Shown here: in pieces, positions 1 through 9,556 of the stretch
Position numbering within the stretch: the first letter of the stretch is position 1
Layout of the letters: each line of letters begins with the position of its first letter
Source of the DNA: an uncultured Pelagibacteraceae bacterium
GTDB lineage: Bacteria; Pseudomonadota; Alphaproteobacteria; Pelagibacterales; Pelagibacteraceae
NCBI GenBank assembly: GCA_902627805.1
Contig: CACOKN010000001.1
Location: forward strand, 1 to 64,000
Length of the DNA stretch: 64,000 nucleotides
Reading direction: 5' to 3'
Made by a program: the position numbers and the translations under genes
Notes under the pieces: generated by a model
What the model was told of the DNA's origin: nothing
Seen by the model: only the letters and a program-made list of their open reading frames with translations
Databases searched by the model: none

Positions 1-926
1 CATGGAAAGCTTAAAGCTAAAGTATTATTATCTAAAAAAAACTGAATAACTGAAAAAATAATTGACGTAAAACCGAAAACTAAAAAAGTTATGAAAAATT
101 TTTTTTCCTTATAAATTATTATGAGAGATATTAGATAAATCAAAATTGACAGGAGATCTTTATAAGAAAACCAATTTTGAATAACCGCATGATGTACAGC
201 TCTATCTAATAAAATTTTTTGTCCTATTAATATTAAGTTCTTATCTACAAAAAAGAAATTGAGTATTATGTATAAAGTTATTGGTAATATCAAAATTGAA
301 TAGATAATAGTTATTTTAAATGTTTGTGCATATTCCTTTTTAAAAATATAGTATGAAAATATTCCTAACATCAAAAAACCAGAGTGAAGAATATAGGTTG
401 GGTGAAAGGATGCCGCTAAACAGATAAATAAAATAGAAAAGAAATTTTTATTTATTAAAAAGAGGTATATTCCCACAAAAAATAAAACACCAAAACTTGA
501 GGGTTGATATCCTTCATTAATAACATCTTGACCAGCAACACCTCCGAACAAACTATTTTCATGATAAATTATTATGAATAAAGAGAACCATACTAATGAT
601 AAAAATGGACTCTTTAATTCCTTAAATTGAGTTTTGCAAATAAGAAATAAAAAAAGTGAGCATAATGACAATAGGCAAAGATGAATTAAATATAGAATTT
701 TTAATGAGAAAAATTTAATTAAGAAATGATTAAATATTGTAAATAATGGTAGATGGTTGGTTGTGTTGGCAATCCAATCATTTTGTAATTTATTAAATTC
801 GAAATTTTTTATTGCGTGAATTAAGTGTAAAGAATTGCCTTTGAAAAATGGAAATTGTTGAACGGTTATTGCAAATAAAATACTTAAAGCAATATAAATA
901 AAGATATTTTTTTTTATCAATTCCAT
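1..926 (-). CDS. Polytopic membrane protein, partial (3' end outside window)
   Basis: An open frame starts at the ATG at 926-924 and stays open to the left edge, giving about 308 residues without a stop. The protein is strongly hydrophobic, with many predicted membrane helices separated by short charged loops. Landmarks are NDWIANTTNHLPLFT near residue 50, YQPSSFGVLF in mid-protein and ASFHPTYILHSG after it. The style recalls integral membrane proteins of surface-polysaccharide regions, and the pattern is reminiscent of proteins annotated DUF6798; that is a weak inference. It lies 29 bases downstream of a sugar-methyltransferase-type gene on the same strand, so it is probably part of the same glycan cluster. 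Function unknown. Confidence 0.6.
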   Translation of the reverse strand, partial: MELIKKNIFIYIALSILFAITVQQFPFFKGNSLHLIHAIKNFEFNKLQNDWIANTTNHLPLFTIFNHFLIKFFSLKILYLIHLCLLSLCSLFLFLICKTQFKELKSPFLSLVWFSLFIIIYHENSLFGGVAGQDVINEGYQPSSFGVLFFVGIYLFLINKNFFSILFICLAASFHPTYILHSGFLMLGIFSYYIFKKEYAQTFKITIIYSILILPITLYIILNFFFVDKNLILIGQKILLDRAVHHAVIQNWFSYKDLLSILIYLISLIIIYKEKKFFITFLVFGFTSIIFSVIQFFLDNNTLALSFP

Positions 927-955
927 AATTCTTTATTTGATATTTAATAATGTAT

Positions 956-2212
956 TTAGTTTAAAATTCGAGGTTTCGGTAAAGGCATAATAAATTTTCC
1001 CTTATATCCTTTATTTCTTAAATTTTTCATAACATTTTTTCCATAATGCCAAGATAGGATAAGTGCATAATCAGGCTGATTTTTAATCATATACTTCTCA
1101 TCAATAATTTTAATGTGTGTGCTTGGTGTAAACATATTCAACTTTAATGAGCTAGCTTGTTCAGCAATATAATCGATCAATTGGCTAGTTATATTACAAT
1201 ATGCCAATAAAGTTATACTTCTTCCTGGACAACCGACTCCAACAATTTTTTTTCTTTTTAATTTAAGTTTCCATAACATTTCACTTAAATTTTTTCTAAC
1301 TAAGATTACTTTTTTAGCATATTGCTTATATTTTTTTTCAGAATAAAAACCACGCTTTTTTTCTTGATCCATTATCTTTTTTACATTTTTTTTGGGTTTT
1401 ATATTTTTATTTAGAGTTGCTGTTACTCGAATTGAACCAGCATAATTTGGTATTCTAGATGCATCAATTACTTTAAAGCCATATTTATTTAAGAGATAAA
1501 TTAAAGGTTTTAATAAGTAAAATCTTAGATGTTCATGGTAAATTGAGTCAAATTGCATTTCGTCTAAAATGTTAACAGCATAATGAGACTCGGTTATAAA
1601 AATTCCATTTTTTGAGTCAATTAAACTCTTTACTCCATTCATTAGACTATCAAGTTTATTTATGTGGGCAAAAATATTTGTTCCAGTAATTACATCAGCT
1701 TTTTGATATCTTTTTTTTATAAGCCGAGTGGTTTTGTTATCAAAAAATTTTTGAATTGTCTTAATACCTTTTTTATTTGCTAATTTTGCAATATTTGTAG
1801 GTTCAACACCTAAAACTTTAAAACTTTGATTTTTGAATCCCTCAAGAAGGGTTCCATCATTAGAACCAATATCTATTGCGAGAGGTTTTTTTGAAAACTT
1901 GTAATTTTTTACAGCATATTTGCTTGTGCTATGTAACAAATCTTTTAAGGTTTTTGTTATGCCGCTTTTATAAGGGTAATTTAAATGAAAGACTTCTTTG
2001 TTATCAACGACATAATTTATTTGGAGTAAATGGCAATTTCTACATTTTAAAAGTTTAAGTGGATAACTTTTTTCAAACTTATTTAAATCATTTTTATTAA
2101 GTAAACTATCGCATAAACCTGAATGGCCAAGATCTAGAATTTCATATATTTTTTTAGATCTACAAATCTGGCATTCTTTGATAACTCCAGGTTTTAAATC
2201 AGAAACACTCAT
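956..2212 (-). CDS. SAM-dependent methyltransferase with N-terminal zinc-binding domain (sugar C-methyltransferase type)
   Basis: The protein has 418 residues. Two CxxC pairs (CQIC at 14-17, CRNC at 57-60) form the N-terminal zinc-binding domain of the Methyltransf_13 type. The class I SAM-binding motif AIDIGSNDGT lies at 112-121. The C-terminal third contains GVGCPGRSITLLAYC, typical of the Methyltransf_14 domain. This three-part order is that of NDP-hexose C-3 methyltransferases and relatives that make branched sugars for glycans. Its neighbours (membrane protein, GT2, Gfo/Idh oxidoreductase) support a surface-glycan role. Exact substrate unknown. The ATG at 2212 is followed at once by the zinc domain, so the start is credible. 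Confidence 0.85.
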   Translation of the reverse strand: MSVSDLKPGVIKECQICRSKKIYEILDLGHSGLCDSLLNKNDLNKFEKSYPLKLLKCRNCHLLQINYVVDNKEVFHLNYPYKSGITKTLKDLLHSTSKYAVKNYKFSKKPLAIDIGSNDGTLLEGFKNQSFKVLGVEPTNIAKLANKKGIKTIQKFFDNKTTRLIKKRYQKADVITGTNIFAHINKLDSLMNGVKSLIDSKNGIFITESHYAVNILDEMQFDSIYHEHLRFYLLKPLIYLLNKYGFKVIDASRIPNYAGSIRVTATLNKNIKPKKNVKKIMDQEKKRGFYSEKKYKQYAKKVILVRKNLSEMLWKLKLKRKKIVGVGCPGRSITLLAYCNITSQLIDYIAEQASSLKLNMFTPSTHIKIIDEKYMIKNQPDYALILSWHYGKNVMKNLRNKGYKGKFIMPLPKPRILN

Positions 2213-2268
2213 ATTTATTGAATAATAAATACCTTTATATTAGATAATAACAAGTCATTTAAATTCAA

Positions 2269-2967
2269 ATGAAATATGATTTAGATATTATAGTTCCAGT
2301 TTTTCGAGAAGAGGGAAATATCTCAAAAACAATAGAGGAAATATTTAAAATTCCAGAAATTAATTTCAGAGTGCTGGTAGTGTATGATTTTGATGAGGAT
2401 CCAACAATTCAAGTAATCAAAAATAATTTTGACAAAAGTGAAATAATTTGTATTAAAAATAAATACCATGGACTCAATGGAGCTATAAAAACAGGTTTTG
2501 AGAATATTCAATCTAAAGCAACATTGTTATATCCTGCAGATGATCACGAAAATTTTAATTTAATTTCTAAAATGTTTTATAAGTTTTGTGAAGGTTATGA
2601 CATAGTTTGTGCAAGTAGATTTATAGATGGTGGAAGTTATGAAGGAGCACCACTAATAAAACGATTAATTGTAAAATTCGTATCCTTTACATTAACTAAT
2701 TTTACATCGTTACCCACAAAAGATGCAACCAACGGCTTCAGATTATTTTCAGAATCAATTGTTGAAAAATTTCCAATTGAGTCAAAGAAGGGTTTTACTT
2801 TTAGTATAGAATTGTTAGCTAAAGCATATAGATATAATTATAAAATTACAGAACTGCCTGAAAAATGGCCAGTAAGAACAAGTGGTGAAAGTAAATTTAG
2901 TTATTTTACAATTCCATTTTATTTTAAATGGTACTTATACATTTTAATGTCTACTTTTAGAAAATGA
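2269..2967 (+). CDS. Glycosyltransferase family 2
   Basis: This 232-residue GT-A fold protein starts with DIIVPVFREEG (6-16), the nucleotide-sugar-binding strand of GT2 enzymes. The metal/nucleotide site is written PADDHEN (DD at 91-92) rather than a plain DxD. ASRFIDGG and DATNGFRLF follow, as in dolichyl- or polyprenyl-phosphate mannose synthase relatives. No long membrane tail is present, so it probably acts at the cytoplasmic face. Its stop overlaps the start of the Gfo/Idh gene (ATGA), so the two are translationally coupled. Likely donor for or assembler of a surface glycan; acceptor unknown. Confidence 0.85.
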   Translation: MKYDLDIIVPVFREEGNISKTIEEIFKIPEINFRVLVVYDFDEDPTIQVIKNNFDKSEIICIKNKYHGLNGAIKTGFENIQSKATLLYPADDHENFNLISKMFYKFCEGYDIVCASRFIDGGSYEGAPLIKRLIVKFVSFTLTNFTSLPTKDATNGFRLFSESIVEKFPIESKKGFTFSIELLAKAYRYNYKITELPEKWPVRTSGESKFSYFTIPFYFKWYLYILMSTFRK

Positions 2968-3923
2968 AAAAAATCAATGTAGGAATAATAGGAAAAAATT
3001 TTGGTTATAAACTTATTTATAATGTAATCCAAAGAATAAAAGAATTTAACACAATTGCTTTCTGTTTTAAAAATCATGGTGATTTCAAAACTATTAATAA
3101 AATTAAGATATATACAGACTGGAAAAAAATGCTAAGAAACAAAAAAATCAATGCGATAGTAATATCTTCTCCACCAGAAACACATCTAGAAATAATTAAA
3201 ACAGCTATTAAGAAAAAAATTCATATTTTTTGTGAAAAACCAGTAACTAAATCCTACAAACAAGTCATAAAAGTAACTAATTTATTAAAAGATAAAAAAT
3301 TATTCCATATAGTCAATTATGAATTCCCAAAAATAGCAGCATTTAAATTTTTTAAAAAAAATATTTTAAAAAAAATTTATATTAAAAAAATTCAAATAAA
3401 TTGGACAATCAAAATTTCTCAACAAAGAAGATCTTCATGGAAAAATTTCCACAATAAAGGTGGTGGTATCTTTTATAATTACATATGTCATACCATATAT
3501 TATTTGCAGGACTTATTTGGTGATTTTATTATTGAAAATTTAGATAAAAACAGAAAAAAAAACCCCATGACTCTAAAAATTAAATTAAGAAATATTAAAA
3601 AAAATTTTATGATTTATATAAATTTTAAAATTTTATCATTAAAATCTAAACAAAAACCTATCCATCAAATTAAGATTTTCAGTAAAAAGAGTAATTTTGA
3701 ATTATTTTCAAAAACAGAGAGTTTAAGTGATAAATTTATATTAAAAAAATCAAATAAAGTTATTTTTAAACCAATAGATAACAAAAAAGATTTTAGATTT
3801 TATCCTGTCTTTGAAAACCTAAAAAATTTTCAAAAAAGTATTAATGAAAAAAAAATATTAAAACCGAATTTTTTTGATGCAAAAAAAGTTCATTTAATAA
3901 TTAATGAGTTATCATCAATTTGA
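2964..3923 (+). CDS. Gfo/Idh/MocA family oxidoreductase
   Basis: The protein has 319 residues with a Rossmann start VGIIGKNFGYK (6-16) and the family motif CEKPVTKS (EKP 91-93), whose lysine takes part in catalysis in this family. The C-terminal half is very rich in lysine and asparagine, as is common in the AT-rich polysaccharide islands of these genomes. Overlap with the GT2 start suggests a two-gene operon for making a modified sugar nucleotide or pseudaminic/legionaminic-type sugar; the substrate is unknown. The last 9 bases overlap the 3' end of the convergent GGCT-like gene. Confidence 0.85.
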   Translation: MKKINVGIIGKNFGYKLIYNVIQRIKEFNTIAFCFKNHGDFKTINKIKIYTDWKKMLRNKKINAIVISSPPETHLEIIKTAIKKKIHIFCEKPVTKSYKQVIKVTNLLKDKKLFHIVNYEFPKIAAFKFFKKNILKKIYIKKIQINWTIKISQQRRSSWKNFHNKGGGIFYNYICHTIYYLQDLFGDFIIENLDKNRKKNPMTLKIKLRNIKKNFMIYINFKILSLKSKQKPIHQIKIFSKKSNFELFSKTESLSDKFILKKSNKVIFKPIDNKKDFRFYPVFENLKNFQKSINEKKILKPNFFDAKKVHLIINELSSI

Positions 3924-4316
3924 TAAAGCTTTTAACAAATATTTTTTATCAAGTTTACAATCATTGTAGCCTCTTTTTACTACATTGAGATATCTTTCGG
4001 TGGGAAATCTGAAAGGTGTTTTTTTTGTCATTGTATAGGTCATAACTTTTTTTCCATAATATAAAAAATAATACTTTTTATATAAAATAGGAAAGTCTTC
4101 ATAAATATCGAGTTTTTTTTCATCACTTTTAGATATTTCAAATAATGCACCTGGAACAATAGAATTCTTTTTTGGCTCTATGTCTGCAGCTCTATATTTG
4201 CTTCTAAAGGTTAATCTAAAATCTTTTAAATTTATTTTTTTTAAAAAAATACTATCTTTACATCTCCTTTTCATTTGAAAATGATGAAGATTACTACCAT
4301 AAGCAAAATAAAGCAT
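3915..4316 (-). CDS. Gamma-glutamylcyclotransferase-like (AIG2/GGCT fold) protein
   Basis: This 133-residue protein opens with MLYFAYGSNL, the hallmark YGSNL loop of the GGCT/AIG2 fold. VPGALFEIS follows mid-way and a conserved acidic residue sits in LDIYEDFP (E73, the expected catalytic glutamate). The family releases 5-oxoproline from gamma-glutamyl compounds or acts on related amides; the substrate cannot be told here. The start codon abuts the stop of the upstream CinA-like gene (4316/4317), so they form an operon. The C-terminus overlaps the convergent oxidoreductase by 9 bases. Confidence 0.8.
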   Translation of the reverse strand: MLYFAYGSNLHHFQMKRRCKDSIFLKKINLKDFRLTFRSKYRAADIEPKKNSIVPGALFEISKSDEKKLDIYEDFPILYKKYYFLYYGKKVMTYTMTKKTPFRFPTERYLNVVKRGYNDCKLDKKYLLKALSN

Positions 4317-5066
4317 TTACCGATCTACTATTTCAATTTTTTTTTCTTTTATAAAATCTAAAATTTGAGAACTACAATCATCAATTTTTGATTGGTGCTC
4401 AGATCGAAGAACTATGGAAACTCCAAGTTTTCCCGCATGAAAAAAAGGATAGCTTCCAATTTCAACATCTTTATTTTGGTCTTGAACCTTTGATAAAGAA
4501 TTTGCAATTTCACTTTCTACAGTTCTTAAACTGATTGTATGGCTCAGTATCGGATCACCACCCACAATTTTTGGTTTCAAACTACCTAACATTGATTTTA
4601 GTATTGATGGAACACCTGGTAAACAAAACACATTCTCAACACTAAATCCTGGTGCCCCACTTGTAGGATTTAAAATTAATTTTGCATTATGTGGCATCCA
4701 GACCATTTTCTGTCTACCTTCATTGAATTCTCCTGGTTTATAATAACTTTCTAATATTTTATAAGCTTCTGGATGTATTTCATATTTTAATCCGAAAGCA
4801 TCTGAAACAGACTCAGCAGTGATGTCATCATGTGTTGGACCAATACCACCAGTTGTAAAAACATAATCATTATTTTTTCTCAAAACGTTTAAATTTTCAA
4901 TTATAGTTTTTTTTGTATCTGGTATAACTCTTACTTCATTTACCTGAACTCCAAGTGAATTTAGCCATACAGCTAAGGTGCTCGTATTTGTATCTTGGGT
5001 TCGGCCTGAAAGAATTTCATTTCCAATTATTAATATAGCAGCATTAACTTTTGTATTTTTTTTCAT
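4317..5066 (-). CDS. CinA N-terminal-type molybdopterin-binding domain protein
   Basis: This 249-residue protein begins with NAAILIIGNEILSGRTQDTN and has TTGGIGPTHDDITAE, the MoaB/MogA-like (MoCF) fold of CinA proteins. The usual C-terminal nicotinamide-nucleotide amidase domain (about 160 residues) is absent, so it is the short stand-alone form. Related COG1058 proteins have ADP-ribose or FAD pyrophosphatase-like activity; the role here is not determined. It is divergent from sfsA with only 18 bases between start codons, so its promoter probably lies inside sfsA or overlaps that start. Confidence 0.82.
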   Translation of the reverse strand: MKKNTKVNAAILIIGNEILSGRTQDTNTSTLAVWLNSLGVQVNEVRVIPDTKKTIIENLNVLRKNNDYVFTTGGIGPTHDDITAESVSDAFGLKYEIHPEAYKILESYYKPGEFNEGRQKMVWMPHNAKLILNPTSGAPGFSVENVFCLPGVPSILKSMLGSLKPKIVGGDPILSHTISLRTVESEIANSLSKVQDQNKDVEIGSYPFFHAGKLGVSIVLRSEHQSKIDDCSSQILDFIKEKKIEIVDR

Positions 5067-5084
5067 ATTATCTATAATTTGAAT

Positions 5085-5783
5085 ATGGAATTTACCAAGT
5101 CTTTAATAAAAGGCAAATTAATCAAAAGATATAAACGTTTTTTTGTAGATGTAAAAATAAATAAAGAAGTTGTTACAGCTCATTGTCCAAATACAGGCTC
5201 AATGAAAGGTCTGCTAGATGAGGGAAATGAAGTATACTTGCTCAAAAATGATAATCCAAAAAGAAAACTAAAATATGGTTTAGAGTTGATTAAAGCCAAT
5301 AACAATCTAGTTGGTGTAAATACTCACATGGCAAACAAAATTGTTGAAGATGGACTAAATACTAATTTAATAAATGAATTAAAAAACAATGAGAGCATTA
5401 AGTCAGAAGTTTTTTACAACAAAGAAACCAGATTTGATTTTTTAATTGAGAAAAAAAATCAAAAAAGTTTTGTTGAAGTGAAAAATGTTACTCTTTTTAG
5501 AGAGAAAAAAACTGCCGAATTTCCTGATGCAATTACTACAAGGGGTTCAAAACATCTTCTTACCCTTATTGATGCCATAAAAAAAGGTTATAAATCATAC
5601 TTGATCTTCTTAGTTCAGATACAAAATATGAAAAATTTTAAAATTGCGAAAGATATTGATGAAGAATACTATAAAAACTATCTTATTGCAAAAAAAGCTG
5701 GTGTTAATTTTCTTGCTTATAGGTGCAAACTAAATTCAAAAGAAATAAAAATAGAAAAAAAGTTAAAGATAATAAATGAATAG
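5085..5783 (+). CDS. sfsA: Sugar fermentation stimulation protein homolog
   Basis: Recognised from MEFTKSLIKGKLIKRYKRFFVDV, TAHCPNTGSMKGLL and the nuclease-like EVKNVTLF and FPDAITTRGSKHL segments that define SfsA. The fold resembles restriction-endonuclease cores and E. coli SfsA binds DNA, but its cellular role remains unclear. I prefer the ATG at 5085 (MEFTKSL) over an in-frame TTG at 5079, because family members start at this methionine. The stop overlaps the start of map by 8 bases, placing it at the head of the map-pur operon. Confidence 0.9.
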   Translation: MEFTKSLIKGKLIKRYKRFFVDVKINKEVVTAHCPNTGSMKGLLDEGNEVYLLKNDNPKRKLKYGLELIKANNNLVGVNTHMANKIVEDGLNTNLINELKNNESIKSEVFYNKETRFDFLIEKKNQKSFVEVKNVTLFREKKTAEFPDAITTRGSKHLLTLIDAIKKGYKSYLIFLVQIQNMKNFKIAKDIDEEYYKNYLIAKKAGVNFLAYRCKLNSKEIKIEKKLKIINE

Positions 5784-6549
5784 TTATTCAGAAAAATTTG
5801 AAAAAATGAGAATTGCAGGGAAACTTGCGGCTCAGACCTTAGATATGCTTACTGAAAATATAAAAGAAGGTATTTCAACTGCCCAAATTGATAAACTTGG
5901 TTACGAATTTATTAGAGACAACGGAGGTTACTCTGCCCCACTTTATTACAGAGGCTTTACCAAATCATTATGTACATCCTTAAATCATGTTGTTTGTCAT
6001 GGAATTCCCTCTGAAGAAAGAATTTTAGAAGAAGGTGATGCTGTTAATGTGGATGTCACCGCAATCATTGATAACCACTACGGAGATACAAGTAGAATGT
6101 TTTGTATAGGTAAAACTTCTGTCAAATTAAATAATCTTATAAATGCGACTCACGAGTCAATGATGAGAGCTATAAAAATTTTAAAACCCGGAAAAAAACT
6201 TGGAGATATTGGTCACGAAATTCAAACATATGTAGAAGAAAAAGGTTTTTCAGTTGTCAGAGATTTTTGCGGACATGGTATAGGCACAACTTTTCATGAA
6301 TCACCAAATATTTTACATTATGGAACTAAAAATACAGGGATAGAACTAAAACCAGGAATGACATTTACGATCGAACCTATGATTAATGCAGGTAAATTTG
6401 CCACAAAAATGCTTAATGATGGTTGGACAGCAGTAACAAAAGATAAATCTTTGTCTGCGCAATTTGAACATACAGTTGGTATAACAGAAAATGGTTATGA
6501 AATTTTTACAGAATCTGCTAAAGGTTATTCAAAGCCTCCATATTTATAA
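5776..6549 (+). CDS. map: Methionine aminopeptidase, type I
   Basis: Removes the N-terminal methionine from new proteins in the cytoplasm. All expected active-site residues are visible in the 257-residue chain: H75 (HVVCHG), metal ligands D93 (NVDV), D104 (GDTSR), H167 (GHGIG), E200 (TIEPM) and E231 (QFEHT). Length is normal for the bacterial type I enzyme. The start overlaps the end of sfsA by 8 bases and the stop lies 3 bases before purB, so expression is tied to both. Confidence 0.97.
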   Translation: MNSYSEKFEKMRIAGKLAAQTLDMLTENIKEGISTAQIDKLGYEFIRDNGGYSAPLYYRGFTKSLCTSLNHVVCHGIPSEERILEEGDAVNVDVTAIIDNHYGDTSRMFCIGKTSVKLNNLINATHESMMRAIKILKPGKKLGDIGHEIQTYVEEKGFSVVRDFCGHGIGTTFHESPNILHYGTKNTGIELKPGMTFTIEPMINAGKFATKMLNDGWTAVTKDKSLSAQFEHTVGITENGYEIFTESAKGYSKPPYL

Positions 6550-6552
6550 TTG

Positions 6553-7845
6553 ATGATTAAAAGATATTCGAGAAAAGAACTTACTGATATTTGGTCAGAA
6601 GAAAATAAATACAAAATTTGGTTAGATGTAGAGATAGCTGCAGCACAAGCTATGGAAAAGTTAAATCAAATTCCTAAAGGTGTCTCCTCAATTGTAAGAA
6701 AAAAAGCGAAAATTAATGTTAAAAGAATTCACCAAATTGAGTCTCAAGTTAAACACGATGTCATAGCTTTTTTAACTTCTGTGACAGAAAAAGCTGGAAT
6801 TAAAGCAAGATACCTTCATCAAGGAATGACATCATCGGATGTTTTGGATACGAGTTTCAATATTCAACTAGTTCAATCAGGAAAAATAATTCTCAAAGAC
6901 ATTGACCAAATTTTAAAAATATTAAAAAAACAAGCATACAAATATAAATTTACACCATGCATCGGAAGAAGTCATGGCATACATGCTGAACCCATTACCT
7001 TCGGTTTAAAACTTGCTTCTTTTTACGCAGAATTTAAAAGAAATAGAAAAAGATTAGTCGATGCAATAGACGAAGTTTCGACATGTGCTATTTCAGGTGC
7101 AGTTGGAACATTTGCTAATATAGATCCAAATGTAGAAAAACATGTTGCAAAAAAACTTGGCTTAAAAGTTGAACCAATTTCAACTCAAGTTATTCCAAGA
7201 GATAGACATGCTTTTTATTTCTCAATTCTTGGAATTATTGCAGGTTCTGTGGAAAGAGTAGCTACAGAAATGAGACATTTGCAAAGAACTGAAGTTTACG
7301 AATTACAAGAATTTTTTTCAAAAAAACAAAAAGGTTCATCTGCCATGCCACATAAAAAAAACCCTATCTTGAGTGAAAATTTGACGGGTCTTTCAAGAAT
7401 GGTTCGAAGTACAGTAATTCCTGCACTTGAAAATATAGCTTTATGGCACGAAAGAGATATTTCACATTCAAGCGTAGAGAGAAACATCGGTCCAGATGCT
7501 AATATAACTATTGATTTTGCTCTAGTAAGATTAACAAATATTTTAGATAATATGATTGTTTATCCGAAAAAAATGTTAGAAAATTTAAATATAACAAAAG
7601 GGTTAATTTTTTCACAAGAGTTAATGCTTGAACTTACAAAAACCGGATTAACTAGAGAAAAATCATATCGGATGGTTCAAAATTTATCAAAAAAGTGTTT
7701 TACTGAAAATTTAAATTTATTTGATGTAGTACAATCTGACAGATATATAATGAGCAAAATTTCAATTAAAAAATTGAAATCAATATTTAGCTATTCAAAA
7801 CACATGAAAAATGTCAATTTTATCTTCAGGAGAGTAGTAAAATAA
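6553..7845 (+). CDS. purB: Adenylosuccinate lyase
   Basis: Catalyses two fumarate eliminations in purine synthesis: SAICAR to AICAR, and adenylosuccinate to AMP. The fumarase/aspartase signature SSAMPHKKNP lies at 262-271 and the catalytic-His region GRSHGIHAEP at 138-147. Length is 430 residues from the ATG at 6553; a TTG three bases upstream is less likely. It heads a tight run purB-purC-purS-purQ-purL whose genes overlap by one base or are separated by 3 bases, giving five steps or subunits of IMP/AMP synthesis in one transcript. Confidence 0.96.
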   Translation: MIKRYSRKELTDIWSEENKYKIWLDVEIAAAQAMEKLNQIPKGVSSIVRKKAKINVKRIHQIESQVKHDVIAFLTSVTEKAGIKARYLHQGMTSSDVLDTSFNIQLVQSGKIILKDIDQILKILKKQAYKYKFTPCIGRSHGIHAEPITFGLKLASFYAEFKRNRKRLVDAIDEVSTCAISGAVGTFANIDPNVEKHVAKKLGLKVEPISTQVIPRDRHAFYFSILGIIAGSVERVATEMRHLQRTEVYELQEFFSKKQKGSSAMPHKKNPILSENLTGLSRMVRSTVIPALENIALWHERDISHSSVERNIGPDANITIDFALVRLTNILDNMIVYPKKMLENLNITKGLIFSQELMLELTKTGLTREKSYRMVQNLSKKCFTENLNLFDVVQSDRYIMSKISIKKLKSIFSYSKHMKNVNFIFRRVVK

Positions 7846-8627
7846 TGAAAAAAGGAAAAAAACTATACGAAGGAAAAGCTAAAATTATTTATGCAACTTC
7901 TGATAAAAATCTAGTTATTCAATATTTTAAAGATGATGCAACCGCATTCAATAATCAAAAAAAAAGCACTATTGAGGGCAAAGGTGTCCTTAATAATAGA
8001 ATTTCAGAGCATATACTCTCAAACCTAAATCAAATTGGAATTAAAAATCATTTAGTAAAAAGATTAAATATGAGAGAACAACTTGTGAAACTTGTGGATA
8101 TTATTCCTATTGAGTTCATTGTAAGAAATATTGCAACTGGATCTTTAACAAAAAGATTGGGTATTGAAGATGGAACTATACTTGAATATCCATTAATGGA
8201 GTATTGTCTTAAAGATGATAAGTTGGGTGATCCAAATATAAGTAGAGAGCATATTCTTGCATTTAATTGGCTTAACGATATTCAACTTGATTTGATTGAT
8301 GAAAATTTAAAACGACTGAATGATTTTTTGTTAGGTTTATTTCGAGGAGTTGGAATAAAATTAGTTGATTTTAAAGTAGAATTTGGCTTCACTCATGAAA
8401 GTGGAAAAAATAAAATTATTTTAGCAGATGAAATCAGCCCCGATACTTGTAGATTGTGGGATACAATTACTGACAAAAAACTAGATAAAGATAGATTTAG
8501 AAAAGATTTGGGAGATTTGATACCAGCTTATACTGAGGTAGCAAAACGACTTGGTATTCTTCATGAACAATCAAACGTGTCCGCGGTTAATGTAACAAAA
8601 CTCTCGTCTATAAAAAAAAAGAGTTAA
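7845..8627 (+). CDS. purC: Phosphoribosylaminoimidazole-succinocarboxamide synthase
   Basis: SAICAR synthetase: joins CAIR and aspartate using ATP, the step before PurB. The 260-residue chain shows LYEGKAKIIY at the N-terminus (ATP-binding), VRNIATGSLTKRLG mid-chain and ADEISPDTCRLWD, all family signatures. The start codon shares one base with the purB stop (TAATG) and the end shares one base with purS, so translation is coupled. A short C-terminal extension rich in Ser/Lys is unremarkable. Confidence 0.97.
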   Translation: MKKGKKLYEGKAKIIYATSDKNLVIQYFKDDATAFNNQKKSTIEGKGVLNNRISEHILSNLNQIGIKNHLVKRLNMREQLVKLVDIIPIEFIVRNIATGSLTKRLGIEDGTILEYPLMEYCLKDDKLGDPNISREHILAFNWLNDIQLDLIDENLKRLNDFLLGLFRGVGIKLVDFKVEFGFTHESGKNKIILADEISPDTCRLWDTITDKKLDKDRFRKDLGDLIPAYTEVAKRLGILHEQSNVSAVNVTKLSSIKKKS

Positions 8628-8869
8628 TGAAAGTTTCAGCAATAATAACTTTAAAAAAGGATGTTTTAGATCCACAGGGTAAAGTCATCCATCAAGCCTT
8701 AGATGGAATGGGTTTTGAAAATATAAGTGAAGTAAGACAAGGTAAATATTTTGAAATAGATGTAAATGAAAATGATCCAAACAAAGCAAAAGCTATTGTT
8801 GAAGATATGTGTAAAAAACTTTTAGCAAACCTAGTAATCGAAAACTTTAAAATTATTGAAACACAATAA
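8627..8869 (+). CDS. purS: Phosphoribosylformylglycinamidine synthase subunit PurS
   Basis: The 80-residue protein matches the small PurS subunit: it begins KVSAIITLKKDVLDPQGKVIH and carries the GFENISEVRQGKYFEI strand. PurS bridges PurQ and small PurL in the three-subunit FGAM synthase, helping ammonia pass from glutaminase to synthetase. Its presence agrees with the 729-residue PurL, which is too short to contain PurS- and PurQ-like domains. It lies between purC and purQ with a 3-base gap to the latter. Confidence 0.95.
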   Translation: MKVSAIITLKKDVLDPQGKVIHQALDGMGFENISEVRQGKYFEIDVNENDPNKAKAIVEDMCKKLLANLVIENFKIIETQ

Positions 8870-8872
8870 TTA

Positions 8873-9556
8873 ATGAAGTCATCTGTAATAACTTTCCCAG
8901 GTTCAAATTGTGATAGAGACATGGATGTTGCGCTCAAGAAATTTGGTTTTAACAACAAGATGGTTTGGCATAATAATAATGAACTCCCTAAAAGTGATTT
9001 AGTTGTGCTTCCAGGTGGCTTTTCGTATGGGGATTACTTACGATGTGGAAGTATGGCATCAAAGTCTAGGATTATGCAATCAGTAATAAATTTTGCAAAA
9101 TCTGGAGGATTGGTCTTGGGAATATGTAATGGATTTCAAATACTAGTTGAAACAGGCTTAGTGCCAGGAGTTTTATTGAGGAATAAATATTTAGAATTCA
9201 TATGTAAAAATGTCTTCGTGAAATTGGACAACAAAGAAAATGCATATTTTAAAAATCTTAATAAAGATGTTATGGAATTTCATATTGCCCATAATGAGGG
9301 AAATTTTTTTTGTACCAAAGATCAATTGAAAGAAATTAAGGATAATAATCAAATAGCAATTTATTATTGTAATAGTGAGGGCAAGATAGAAGATCAATAT
9401 AATCCGAATGGTTCAATTAAGAATATAGCAGGTATTTTTAATAAAGAAAAAAATGTTTTAGGGATGATGCCTCATCCTGAAAGAATGATAGATCAAAGTT
9501 TATCTGGGGAAGATGGTTCAATTTTTTTCAAAAACCTTATTAATAATATTAAATAA
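8873..9556 (+). CDS. purQ: Phosphoribosylformylglycinamidine synthase, glutaminase subunit PurQ
   Basis: Class I glutamine amidotransferase of FGAM synthase, 227 residues. The nucleophile is C85 in LGICNGFQ, the oxyanion region is [15 protein letters not shown], and the His-Glu pair is in MMPHPERM near the C-terminus. It supplies ammonia to PurL through the PurS-containing complex. It starts 3 bases after purS and ends sharing one base with purL. Confidence 0.97.
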   Translation: MKSSVITFPGSNCDRDMDVALKKFGFNNKMVWHNNNELPKSDLVVLPGGFSYGDYLRCGSMASKSRIMQSVINFAKSGGLVLGICNGFQILVETGLVPGVLLRNKYLEFICKNVFVKLDNKENAYFKNLNKDVMEFHIAHNEGNFFCTKDQLKEIKDNNQIAIYYCNSEGKIEDQYNPNGSIKNIAGIFNKEKNVLGMMPHPERMIDQSLSGEDGSIFFKNLINNIK